Shown: positions 17,935 through 26,541 of the stretch, one piece after another
Layout: each line of letters begins with the position of its first letter
Position numbering within the stretch: the stretch's first letter is position 1
Assembly: GCA_902798015.1 (NCBI GenBank)
Contig: CADBVL010000020.1
Span: 1 to 43,518 of the forward strand
From: an uncultured Bacteroidales bacterium
GTDB lineage: Bacteria; Bacteroidota; Bacteroidia; Bacteroidales; Paludibacteraceae
DNA: 43,518 bases
Direction: 5' to 3'
Translations under genes and position numbers: made by a program
Notes under the pieces: model-generated
Told to the model about the DNA's origin: nothing
The model's database searches: none
What the model saw: only the letters and a program-made list of their open reading frames with translations

Positions 17935-18652
17935 TGCGGGACTTTACGCTTGATACATATAGGGAATTGTTAGAAACCCTTCAGCGGAAGGGATATCAAT
18001 TAATCGGCTATGCTGATTATGTAAAAGGAAAAGCGGAGAATGAAAAGTTTGCCATCCTGCGGCACGACGTAGATACACAACCCGAGAATAGTTTGAAAAC
18101 CGCGCAGATAGAGCATGCTCTTGGTATCAAGGCAACCTATTATTTCCGTTGTGTCAAGGAAAGCAACCGGCCGGAGATCATCCGTGCAATAACCTCCTTG
18201 GGACACGAGATAGGTTATCATTACGAAGATATGAGTCTGTGTAATGGGAATACAGATGAGGCATGGAGCCATTTCCAGACATGGCTGGCGTATTTCCGGC
18301 AGTACTACGCGGTAGAGACGATTTGTATGCATGGCGCTCCGTCGGCGAACCGTATATGGACACAGATTTTGAGCAAATCTTCTACCTTACGGACACGGGG
18401 CGTTGTTGGGATGGCTATAAAGTGAGTGTGCGCGACAAAATACCAGGCATGCAAGAACAATGGACTGCTAACGGTCTCACTTGGCATACGACACCTCAAA
18501 TACTGCAAGCCATAGAAACTGATCGGATGCCGGCACATGTCATGATAGTTACCCATCCGCAGCGATGGACAAATAATAAAGCCGCATGGCTTCGGGAGTT
18601 GATACTCCAAACAACAAAGAATTGGATAAAGAAACTATGGATAAGAAACTGA
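17934..18652 (+). pseudogene. NodB-like polysaccharide deacetylase family gene with an internal deletion and frame break
   Basis: Frame one (from 17934) gives FAILRHDVDTQPENS with the HD metal/catalytic motif and GHEIGYHYEDM with the second histidine motif, then ICMHGAPS. At about 18338-18346 the homologous text jumps to another frame and resumes with VGEPYMDTDFEQIFYLTDTGRCWDGYKVSVRDK to a stop at 18652. The residues usually found between the MHGxP motif and the (I/V)GEPY motif, about 17-20 in remembered homologues, are missing. A deletion of a non-multiple of three is therefore the simplest explanation. Sits between fcl and the export genes and overlaps the next start by 16 bases, so it would have been part of the polymer-modifying set. 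Confidence 0.75.
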
Positions 18653-19497
18653 AATTTGCATTCCTCCTTGCTATAGCAGGCTTTGCGCTCTCGTCCTGTG
18701 TGACAGCGCGTAAAGTGAACTATATGCAGGAACCGGACAAGTATATCCCCCATTATGCGGATACACTTAGTTTCGAGGATTACGAGTTGCGAATCGGCGA
18801 CCGACTGTATGTATATGTTTATTCGCTGGACGAAAACGTCTCGAAAATGTACAATGCCGGTGGTTCCGGAAGTCAGATGCGTCAGCAGATGATGATGAGT
18901 GGAGGTAGCTCGTATGGTTCGTACGACCTGTACACTTATCTTGTAATGGATGACGGAACGATCGATTTCCCGACAATCGGCAAGATATATGTTCGCGGAC
19001 TTACAACACGTGAGGTAAAACGTAAATTGGAAGAGGAACTGAGTAAACTGCTAGAAGAAATACCGGGCTTTGCTACGGTATCGGTGGAAGTGAATATTGT
19101 GAACCGTTCCTTCTCTGTCATTGGCGCACAAAGCGGACGCTATATGATTACCAAAGAGAAGATGACGATTTTTGAAGCATTGGCATTAGTAGGAGATCTT
19201 GGAGAGTTCAATAGCCGCAAGGAGATTAAATTGGTTCGTGAGAAAGAAGGCGTAACGACCATTAAGACGTTTGATGCCCGCTCGAAAGATATTGTGAACT
19301 CCGAGTTCTATTATATAGAGCCGAATGATATTATCTATATACGTCAGATACCCGGTTATAGTTTTGGGATCAACTCAGCTTCTACGGTGTTGGGTGTGAC
19401 AGCTACTACGATTTCGTTTGGCGTATTCATCTATTCAATCGTACAGACGGGTATTAATCACGTAAACAAATATTACGGAAACGGAGGTGGCAAATGA
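18637..19497 (+). CDS. Polysaccharide export lipoprotein, Wza family (first copy)
   Basis: 286 residues from the ATG at 18637 (MDKKLKFAFLLAIAGFALSSC, lipobox LSSC); the frame extends upstream into the deacetylase gene and is not used. After the lipobox comes VNYMQEP, then the poly-export domain (YELRIGDRLYVYVYSLDENVSKM, DDGTIDFPTIGKIYVRGLT) and an SLBB-like segment (VIGAQSGRYMITKEKMTIFEALALVGDL). A hydrophobic C-terminal helix (about 250-275) is present. Wza-type proteins form the outer-membrane channel for exopolysaccharide. A paralogue follows directly, overlapping by four bases. Confidence 0.93.
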   Translation: MDKKLKFAFLLAIAGFALSSCVTARKVNYMQEPDKYIPHYADTLSFEDYELRIGDRLYVYVYSLDENVSKMYNAGGSGSQMRQQMMMSGGSSYGSYDLYTYLVMDDGTIDFPTIGKIYVRGLTTREVKRKLEEELSKLLEEIPGFATVSVEVNIVNRSFSVIGAQSGRYMITKEKMTIFEALALVGDLGEFNSRKEIKLVREKEGVTTIKTFDARSKDIVNSEFYYIEPNDIIYIRQIPGYSFGINSASTVLGVTATTISFGVFIYSIVQTGINHVNKYYGNGGGK

Positions 19498-20267
19498 AAA
19501 CGATACGAATAGTTCTCTTCGGCCTCGTCGCCGTATTATTATCGAGTTGCTACAGCCATCGGCAGATTGGCTACTTGCAGGAACCAACGAAAGCGAACAA
19601 GTTACCGGTGTACGACTCCGTGCCGTACGAACCCTACCGAATACGCGTCAATGATGAGATTATCTATCGTTTAGTGACCTTGGACGAGACAATCTCAAAG
19701 ATGATGGCAGCGGGCAACGGCGGTGCCAGTGCTTCCCAGTATGCCAATTCTTACCGCGTCTATGAGGACGGTACAATCGATCTGCCATTCCTCAGGCCGA
19801 TAAAGGTAGTAGGGCTGACGGAACAGGAAGCACAGGATACCATCCGGGCTGCCATCCGTGAGATAATCCCGGACGCAGATGTCAAGGTGGCGCTATACAA
19901 CAAGTATTTCTCTGTTGTGGGTGATGCCCGTGCTGGCCGTTATTTTATATATAAAGAGAAGATGAACATCTTCCAAGCCCTCGCCATGACAGGTGATGTA
20001 ATGAATAGCGGAGACCGCCGTCACATACGTATTATACGTCCTCATGACAATGGCGAAGAGCCCGAGGTGTTGGAATTTGATATGCGAACGAATTCTATCA
20101 TCGATTCGAAATATTACTACGTCTATCCGAATGACGTCATCTATGTGGCACGTACAAAAGACAGTTTCTATAAAGTACCGACTTATACAGGCTTCCTTGG
20201 ACTTATTACAAGCAGTGTAGCTCTGTTGACAACGGTACTCAATTATGTGGCATTACTGTATAGATAA
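19494..20267 (+). CDS. Polysaccharide export lipoprotein, Wza family (second copy)
   Basis: 257 residues, signal peptide MKTIRIVLFGLVAVLLSSC with lipobox LSSC. Layout matches the previous gene: GYLQEPTKANKLPVY, YRIRVNDEIIYRLVTLDETISKM, EDGTIDLPFLRPIKVVGLT, and SVVGDARAGRYFIYKEKMNIFQALAMTGDV, ending in a hydrophobic stretch. The two copies are clearly paralogous but differ in many positions, suggesting an old duplication and possibly a mixed oligomer. ATGA overlap with the upstream gene and six bases to the Wzc gene make a tight export operon. Confidence 0.92.
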   Translation: MKTIRIVLFGLVAVLLSSCYSHRQIGYLQEPTKANKLPVYDSVPYEPYRIRVNDEIIYRLVTLDETISKMMAAGNGGASASQYANSYRVYEDGTIDLPFLRPIKVVGLTEQEAQDTIRAAIREIIPDADVKVALYNKYFSVVGDARAGRYFIYKEKMNIFQALAMTGDVMNSGDRRHIRIIRPHDNGEEPEVLEFDMRTNSIIDSKYYYVYPNDVIYVARTKDSFYKVPTYTGFLGLITSSVALLTTVLNYVALLYR

Positions 20268-20273
20268 AAGACT

Positions 20274-22898
20274 ATGGATAACAACAATCAATATTACACG
20301 CCGGGCGGTAACAACCGATACTATAACCCGGGTGGCAACAACGCCTATTACTATCAGGGCGGTAACCAACAGTATTATCAGCAAGATCCTCAGCAGAATG
20401 ATGATGATGACAATGGACTGAATTTCAATCCGCTGGAGTGGTTGTTCACATTCTTGCATTATTGGTATTTGTTCGTGATTGCTCTCGTGATTGCGTTGGG
20501 TCTTTCGATGCTCAAAAACAGACGCTGGATACCAACGTATTACTCTCAGGGTACAATCGTTATCAAGGAAAGCGGAACATATGGCGGTTCGGCGTCAGCG
20601 CTGATGAGTGGTTTCGGCGTGGATGCAGGATACAAGAACGTGAATAACCAGATGATTATGCTCGGATCGTACGATCTGATGAGTAGAGTAGTAGATTCAC
20701 TACCGTTCATGAACGTAGAGTATATTACCCAGGGACGCTTTAAGACCCGCCAACTCTACCGTCAGACACCAATTGTCGTGGAGACGACTCGTCTTGACGC
20801 GCGGGCATATGAGATTCTCTATCAGGTGAACTTCAGCCATGACGGTTCAATGCACATTTCTTCGACTAACGAGAATATGCCTTTGGAACTTGATGCACAT
20901 TATGGAGAACCGATTCATTGTCCGTATTTTGATGGAACAATCTTGCCGACGGAATTGATGACGAACAGCGGAAAGGTATATTTCCGTTTCCGTAGTCACG
21001 AATCATTAGTAGACGAGTTCATGAGTCGTCTGCAACTGTCTTTCGTAACGGAAGGTTCGACTGTCTTGGCGCTCTCACTCGTCAGTGAGACGCCCCAACG
21101 AGACTGTGAGTTCATCGACGAGTTGGCGAAGATATACTTGTTGCAAAATCTCGAGCAGAAGAATGAGGTGGCAGAGAACTCCATCCGCTTCATTAACGAG
21201 CAGTTGACGAATCTGCAGTCTTCCTTGCAGGTGAGTGAAGGAGCGATGACGGATTTCCGCCAGGAGAACAAATTTGTGGATGTCAATTCTTATGCAGGGC
21301 AATTGATGGGCCGCATAGCAGCCTATGACCAGCAATCGATGGAACTCCGTCTGCGCGAGACCTATTTCGACTATCTGATCAAGTATATCCATGATAATAT
21401 TGAAAAAGATGCGGTTATTGCACCGACAACCATGGGCGTGAACGAACCTATGTTGGTAGGTCTGGTACAGCAACTCAATGACTTGCGTATTCAGCGAGGA
21501 GAACTGACGGAGAAAAACGTATACTACGCGAAATACACCAAGGATATAGAAAATGTCAAGACGGCGATAGAAGAGATCGTAACCTCTATGCGGGCATCGC
21601 TGGAGATTGAAAAAGCCGATTTGGCGAATCGCTATCAGGAAGTAGAGCGTTCAATTAAGCAGTTGCCGCAGAAAGAACTGCAGATGGTAGCCATTGAGCG
21701 TAACTACCGCATTGATGATAACTACTATACCTTCTTCCTCCAGAAGCGTGCCGAGGCCGAGATTCAAAAGGCATCTAACACGCCTGATAACTCTATCATG
21801 GATAAGGCACGTACTACGGCTATCATGAATGCCAAGGCAAAGAAGAAGACCACTTCTACCTATCTCGTCATTGGTTTCCTCATTCCAATGATACTTATTA
21901 TTCTCAGCGAGTTGCTCAACAATAAAATCCGTTCGCCGAAGGATGTACTCAAACTCAAATCATTCCGTCTGATTGGCACTCTCCGTCATGCAAAGAGCCA
22001 GAACCCGACGTTGGTACGCGCTTCGCCTCGATCCAGTTATGCGGAGATGTTACGTGCCATCCGAACGCGCATGGAATTTGTTTTACGTCGTAAAGACAAG
22101 ATGGTAATATGTGTAACATCTACCGAGTCCGGTGATGGTAAGACTTACCTCTCTACCAACCTTGCGGCATTGTATGCAATGACCGGTAAGAAGACCCTAT
22201 TGGTGGATCTTGACTTGCGTAAACCGAATATCCACACGAAGTTAGGTCTGGAGAACGGTCCGGGTGCATCGAACTATCTGATTGGTGATGCGGAACTGGA
22301 AGATATCTTTGTGCGTAATACGCCGTTTGGCTTCGACTTCGTTCGTGCAGGTACTATTCCGCCGAACCCGGGAGAACTGGTGCACTCTGACAAATTGGCG
22401 AAGACCATCGAGGAGGCACGTAAAATATATGACTTCATCATCATCGATACTTCGCCTATCGGCTTGGTACCGGACGCATATGCTGTTATCGAGCATAGTG
22501 ACCTTTGTCTGTATGTAATCCGTTGTATGCAGACCAATAAATCCTTCTGCAAACAGACCTTGGAACAGGTGGCAGATGTCGTGGATAACCCGGAGAAAGT
22601 TCAATTGGTGCTTTCGGATATTCCAACGGAAGGACGTCACTCCTATGGATCCGGTTATGGCTATGGTTATGGTGGCTACGGTGGCTATGGATACGGTCAC
22701 TTTGGTTACGGTGGCTATGGCGGTTATGGCTATGGCTACGGAGGAGATAATGCCAAATCAAAACGTTATGGTAAGTTGTATGGTAAGATATACGGCAAGC
22801 TCATGAAGGACGACAAAGCTTACCGCTCGTATTACTATTACCACCACGATGAGGATGATGAGGAGGCGCAGAACAAGGAGAATGATAATAAAGCATAA
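20274..22898 (+). CDS. Wzc-type polysaccharide co-polymerase / tyrosine autokinase with low-complexity head and Gly-Tyr tail
   Basis: 874 residues. Residues 1-47 are a N/Q/Y/G-rich head (QYYTPGGNNRYYNPGGNN and similar) ending in an acidic patch. The Wzz domain follows, with TM1 near 62-78 and TM2 near 530-548, enclosing a large periplasmic part with coiled coil (about 300-500). The BY-kinase domain (about 595-785) shows Walker A STESGDGKT, Walker A' LLVDLDLRKP and Walker B FIIIDTSP. Residues ~788-823 are almost only Gly and Tyr with a few Ser/His/Phe. A basic YGKLYGKIYGKL stretch and a final YYYYHHDEDDEE tyrosine cluster follow. It controls polymer length and export by cycles of tyrosine phosphorylation with the Wza channel. 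Confidence 0.95.
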   Translation: MDNNNQYYTPGGNNRYYNPGGNNAYYYQGGNQQYYQQDPQQNDDDDNGLNFNPLEWLFTFLHYWYLFVIALVIALGLSMLKNRRWIPTYYSQGTIVIKESGTYGGSASALMSGFGVDAGYKNVNNQMIMLGSYDLMSRVVDSLPFMNVEYITQGRFKTRQLYRQTPIVVETTRLDARAYEILYQVNFSHDGSMHISSTNENMPLELDAHYGEPIHCPYFDGTILPTELMTNSGKVYFRFRSHESLVDEFMSRLQLSFVTEGSTVLALSLVSETPQRDCEFIDELAKIYLLQNLEQKNEVAENSIRFINEQLTNLQSSLQVSEGAMTDFRQENKFVDVNSYAGQLMGRIAAYDQQSMELRLRETYFDYLIKYIHDNIEKDAVIAPTTMGVNEPMLVGLVQQLNDLRIQRGELTEKNVYYAKYTKDIENVKTAIEEIVTSMRASLEIEKADLANRYQEVERSIKQLPQKELQMVAIERNYRIDDNYYTFFLQKRAEAEIQKASNTPDNSIMDKARTTAIMNAKAKKKTTSTYLVIGFLIPMILIILSELLNNKIRSPKDVLKLKSFRLIGTLRHAKSQNPTLVRASPRSSYAEMLRAIRTRMEFVLRRKDKMVICVTSTESGDGKTYLSTNLAALYAMTGKKTLLVDLDLRKPNIHTKLGLENGPGASNYLIGDAELEDIFVRNTPFGFDFVRAGTIPPNPGELVHSDKLAKTIEEARKIYDFIIIDTSPIGLVPDAYAVIEHSDLCLYVIRCMQTNKSFCKQTLEQVADVVDNPEKVQLVLSDIPTEGRHSYGSGYGYGYGGYGGYGYGHFGYGGYGGYGYGYGGDNAKSKRYGKLYGKIYGKLMKDDKAYRSYYYYHHDEDDEEAQNKENDNKA

Positions 22899-22900
22899 GT

Positions 22901-24382
22901 ATGGCTACTGCTTTTGACAACGATAAATATATCCGTATTCAATCGGAGCATATCCGTGAACGAATTGCGCAGTTTGGAAACAAACTATACTTGGAGTTAG
23001 GCGGTAAATTGTTCGACGATCTGCATGCAAGTAGAGTACTACCCGGATTCATGCCGGACAGTAAACTGCAGATGTTAATGCAGTTGCAAGACTCGTTGGA
23101 AATCATCATCGTCATCTCTGCAGAGGATATCGAGCGCAATAAGGTGCGTCAGGACTTGGGTATTACCTATGATGAAGATGTGCTCCGCCTGCGCGAGGCC
23201 TTTATGGAACGCGGTTTCATGGTCTCATCGGTCGTTATCACGCATTATGCTGGTCAGCGATCGGCAGACGCTTATCGTCAGCGCTTGGAGCGCAAAGGAA
23301 TCCGTGTGTACTACCATTATATCATTGATGGTTATCCGCATAACGTGGACCTTATTGCTTCGGAAGAAGGATTCGGTCGTAATGACTTTGTGGAGACAAC
23401 GCGTCCTCTGGTCGTTGTTACAGCACCGGGACCGGGAAGCGGCAAAATGGCGGTGTGTCTGAGTCAACTCTATAGTGAACATGCGCGAGGACACGAGGCC
23501 GGATATGCGAAGTTCGAGACTTTCCCCGTATGGAATTTACCACTCAAACATCCGCTAAATGTAGCATATGAGGCTGCGACTGCTGACCTACAAGACGTGA
23601 ATATGATTGATCCCTTCCATCTGGAGGCATATGGAAAGACGGCCGTGAACTATAACCGTGATGTAGAGATTTATCCTGTTCTGGATGCTCTGTTTACCTC
23701 CATCTACGGCAAGAACCCCTATAAGTCACCAACCGATATGGGTGTGAACATGGTAGGATTCTGTATCAGCGATGATAATGCGGTACGAGAGGCAAGCAAG
23801 CAGGAGATTATCCGTCGCTATTTCCAGGCTTTGTGCCACATGGCGAACGGAGCTTGCAACGATGCAGAGATTAAGAAACTGGCCCTGCTACAACAACAGG
23901 TAGGTATCAATACTGCGTATAGGAACACAACGGTAGCAGCACGAGAACGCCGTGCACTCACAGGCGCGTTGCACGATGGTGCGTTTGCGCATGCAGCCGC
24001 TATCGAATTGCCGAATGGAAAGATAATAACTTCGGAAGCCGGAGATTTATTGGGCTCTTCTGCCGCCTTGCTGATTAATGCAATGAAGGAACTGGCGGGT
24101 ATTGACCACTCTGTACGACTTATTCCGGAGGAAATCATTACGCCGATTCAACAGACGAAGATTCGCTATCTGCATGGTCAGAATCCGCGTCTGCATACGG
24201 ATGAAGTCTTAGTAGCCTTGTCGGTACTCTCGCTACAAGATGAGAACTGCCGCAAAGCTTTGGAAACACTTCCTCTGCTCAAAGGATGTCAGGCGCACTC
24301 CACTGTGATGCTGAAGGAAGTGGACTGGAGAACATTTAAGAAATTGGGTATAGATTTAACAACAGAACCCGCTAAAAAATAA
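22901..24382 (+). CDS. DUF1846 domain protein
   Basis: 493 residues, the usual length of this uncharacterised family; no signal peptide. Recognisable text includes FDNDKYIRIQSEHIRERI at the start, FGRNDFVETTRPLVVVTAPGPGSGKMAVCLSQLY (glycine-rich, nucleotide-loop-like), KFETFPVWNLPLKHPLNVAYEAATADL and YNRDVEIYPVL. It lies two bases after the Wzc gene on the same strand, so it is transcribed with the exopolysaccharide genes, though nothing in the family ties it to polysaccharide. A cobalamin riboswitch begins three bases after its stop. Confidence 0.9.
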   Translation: MATAFDNDKYIRIQSEHIRERIAQFGNKLYLELGGKLFDDLHASRVLPGFMPDSKLQMLMQLQDSLEIIIVISAEDIERNKVRQDLGITYDEDVLRLREAFMERGFMVSSVVITHYAGQRSADAYRQRLERKGIRVYYHYIIDGYPHNVDLIASEEGFGRNDFVETTRPLVVVTAPGPGSGKMAVCLSQLYSEHARGHEAGYAKFETFPVWNLPLKHPLNVAYEAATADLQDVNMIDPFHLEAYGKTAVNYNRDVEIYPVLDALFTSIYGKNPYKSPTDMGVNMVGFCISDDNAVREASKQEIIRRYFQALCHMANGACNDAEIKKLALLQQQVGINTAYRNTTVAARERRALTGALHDGAFAHAAAIELPNGKIITSEAGDLLGSSAALLINAMKELAGIDHSVRLIPEEIITPIQQTKIRYLHGQNPRLHTDEVLVALSVLSLQDENCRKALETLPLLKGCQAHSTVMLKEVDWRTFKKLGIDLTTEPAKK

Positions 24383-24384
24383 CA

Positions 24385-24505
24385 GCAAAGAAGATAGAAG
24401 AGAACTCGGGTGAGAATCCCGGACTGACCGGCAACTGTGATGGTCGTAGGACCTAAGTCAGATCGCTTCGTCTTTGCGCAATTGAAAGTCCTCCTGGAGT
24501 AGGAC
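24385..24505 (+). promoter_or_regulatory. Compact cobalamin riboswitch with expression platform before btuB
   Basis: The aptamer is closed by a perfect stem GCAAAGA (24385-24391) / TCTTTGC (24471-24477). Inside are the cobalamin landmarks: CTCGGGTGAGAATCCCGG, then CCGGCAACTGTGA and AAGTCAGATCGC. At about 93 bases the aptamer is short, nearer the compact (Cbl-II-like) class than the ~200-base AdoCbl class. Downstream a hairpin GTCCT (24488-24492) / AGGAC (24501-24505) ends five bases before the btuB ATG, fitting control of translation start. GTAGGAC occurs both in the aptamer (24446-24452) and in the platform (24499-24505), so the GTCCT strand can pair with either. B12 bound would switch the operon off. 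Confidence 0.85.
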
Positions 24506-24510
24506 GAACA

Positions 24511-26541
24511 ATGAACAAACATATTCTTTTAATACTGATTTTCGCACTATGTGCACGCTCTGTATTCGCTGTCAGCGATGCGGAGTTAGATTCGTTGTAT
24601 AACCAATTCCATTTAGAGGAAGTGGAAGTAACGGCGCGTGTTTTAGCGAAAGATGTTATTGTACCGCAGACGCTCAAGGGAACTGAACTGAAACGTCTTA
24701 ACGCGCTCTCTGTGGCGGACGCCCTCCGCTATTTCTCGGGAGTTCAACTCAAGGACTATGGTGGAGTAGGAGGTATCAAGACCATCAACGTTCGATCCAT
24801 GGGAAGCCAGCACACGGCAGTCTATTATAACGGTGTGCAATTAGGCAATGCCCAGAACGGACAAGTCGACTTAGGTCGCTTCTCGCTCGATAACATGGAG
24901 CAGATTCAACTCTATAACGGCCAGAAATCCGATATATTTCAGTCTGCACGGGAGTTCGGGGCGGCAGGAAATGTATATCTCACTACTCGCAGACCTTATT
25001 TTAAAGATAAGGAACGCGTACACGTACGCGCGCAAATGCGTTGCGGCTCGTTTGCCCTTGCAAATCCGAGTCTGGGGTTTGATGTCAAGCTGACGGAGAC
25101 GCTTGCACTTAATTTCGATGCCGAGTACGTCTATTCGGATGGAAGGTATCCTTTCCGCTACAGACGTGTACTGCCTTCGGGTGAAGTTGCGTACGATACC
25201 ACAGCCATTCGGCAAAACGGAGACATCAATGCCGTGCGCGTGGAAGGCGGATTGCATGACTATTATAGTACCACCGGATTCTTCCGTATCCATGCCTATA
25301 ATTATTGGTCGGAGCGCGGCATTCCCGGCGCAATCGTCAATAATGTATGGCGGAATGGTGAGCGTCTGTGGGATCGTAACAATTTTGTGCAGGCTGAATG
25401 GCAAGATGAGTGGTTTAATCGATGGAATACGCGCGTTTTGGCGAAGTGGGCTAACGATTACACACATTATAAGAACTATGACGAGCGCCTCTTGCCGTCT
25501 AACAACGAATATCTGCAGCAAGAAGTCTATTTCTCCTTTGCGAATAAGGTGCGGATATTCAATTGGTGGGACGCTTCGCTCGCATACGACTACCAGTATA
25601 ATATTCTCGACAGAAAAAACCTGCTCCTAGAGGCTGCACCCGAACATTTCAGCAGGCATAGTCATTGGTTAAGTGTCGCTACAGCCATGAATATCAAGGA
25701 ATATCTGAGATTACAGGCATCCGTCCTCATGACTGCTGTGCAAAATGACAAATCATCAATCACCAATGACAAATGTAAATTCACCCCGGGTATTTTCTTC
25801 TCTTTGCGCCCTTATCCGGCTATCGACCTGAGTATCAATGCTTTCTATAAGCAGAGTTATCGCTATCCAACCTTCAATGACCTCTATTATACCGACCTCG
25901 GCAACGCGAATTTGCGACCGGAATTGGCACGTCAGCACTCCGTTGAGGTGGCTTACCGCAAAACAGTTAAGACTTACCACATCGACCTTTGTGCGTCGTA
26001 TTACTATAACCGCGTGACGGATAAGATTATTGCATACCCGAAGGGACAGCAGTTCCGCTGGACGATGTTGAATCTCGGAACAGTGAAGATTAACGGTGTG
26101 GATTCCAAAGCGGACTTCTCTTTCTTTCTACCGCTGAACTTCACACTCCGTGCACGGCTGAACTATACTTACCAAACGGCGATAGATGTCACCAATCCGG
26201 AGGACACCTACTACGGACATCAGATACCTTACATCCCTTGGCACAGCGGAAGTGTAGTGGGCGGATTGGACTGGAAGAGCAAGCGCGGAGACCATTACGG
26301 TTTCAACTACTCCTTCATATATGTCGGCAAGCGGTACTGCCAACAAGAGAACACAGTCTATAACGAAGTGTTGCCGTGGTACACACATGACTTGGCGGTG
26401 TACGCCGAATGGAATATCCGGCAGTTCTGGCTTAAAGCGAATTTTGAACTCAATAACATGCTCGGACAGGATTATGAAGTTATTCAGAACTATCCGATGC
26501 CTAAACAAAACATACGATGCACCATTGCCTTCAGATATTAA
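24511..26541 (+). CDS. btuB: BtuB-like TonB-dependent cobalamin receptor
   Basis: 676 residues. Signal peptide MNKHILLILIFALCARSVFA, a short TonB-box region (LEEVEVTARV), plug domain (about 45-150: SVADALRYFSGVQLKDYGGVGGIKTINVRSMG, VYYNGVQLGNAQNGQVDL) and a 22-strand barrel ending in IAFRY. The assignment to cobalamin rests on the riboswitch just upstream and on the following B12-capture lipoproteins; the plug text also fits BtuB relatives. An in-frame low-complexity insertion (NDKSSITNDKCKF, bases 25744-25782) lies in an extracellular-loop-like position. The stop overlaps the next gene's start by 25 bases. Confidence 0.9.
   Translation: MNKHILLILIFALCARSVFAVSDAELDSLYNQFHLEEVEVTARVLAKDVIVPQTLKGTELKRLNALSVADALRYFSGVQLKDYGGVGGIKTINVRSMGSQHTAVYYNGVQLGNAQNGQVDLGRFSLDNMEQIQLYNGQKSDIFQSAREFGAAGNVYLTTRRPYFKDKERVHVRAQMRCGSFALANPSLGFDVKLTETLALNFDAEYVYSDGRYPFRYRRVLPSGEVAYDTTAIRQNGDINAVRVEGGLHDYYSTTGFFRIHAYNYWSERGIPGAIVNNVWRNGERLWDRNNFVQAEWQDEWFNRWNTRVLAKWANDYTHYKNYDERLLPSNNEYLQQEVYFSFANKVRIFNWWDASLAYDYQYNILDRKNLLLEAAPEHFSRHSHWLSVATAMNIKEYLRLQASVLMTAVQNDKSSITNDKCKFTPGIFFSLRPYPAIDLSINAFYKQSYRYPTFNDLYYTDLGNANLRPELARQHSVEVAYRKTVKTYHIDLCASYYYNRVTDKIIAYPKGQQFRWTMLNLGTVKINGVDSKADFSFFLPLNFTLRARLNYTYQTAIDVTNPEDTYYGHQIPYIPWHSGSVVGGLDWKSKRGDHYGFNYSFIYVGKRYCQQENTVYNEVLPWYTHDLAVYAEWNIRQFWLKANFELNNMLGQDYEVIQNYPMPKQNIRCTIAFRY
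25744..25784. repeat. In-frame copy of a small dispersed repeat inside btuB
   Basis: AATGACAAATCATCAATCAC followed by CAATGACAAATG is a nearly tandem AATGACAAAT motif coding NDKSSITNDK. A related sequence lies in the btuF-like gene (29751-29782) and a looser one in the GSCFA gene near 43162. Confidence 0.5.

Noticed and set aside
22242-22761. Several His/Ser-rich minus-strand frames opposite the Wzc C-terminus
   Set aside because: They arise from the Gly-Tyr codon repeats read backwards.
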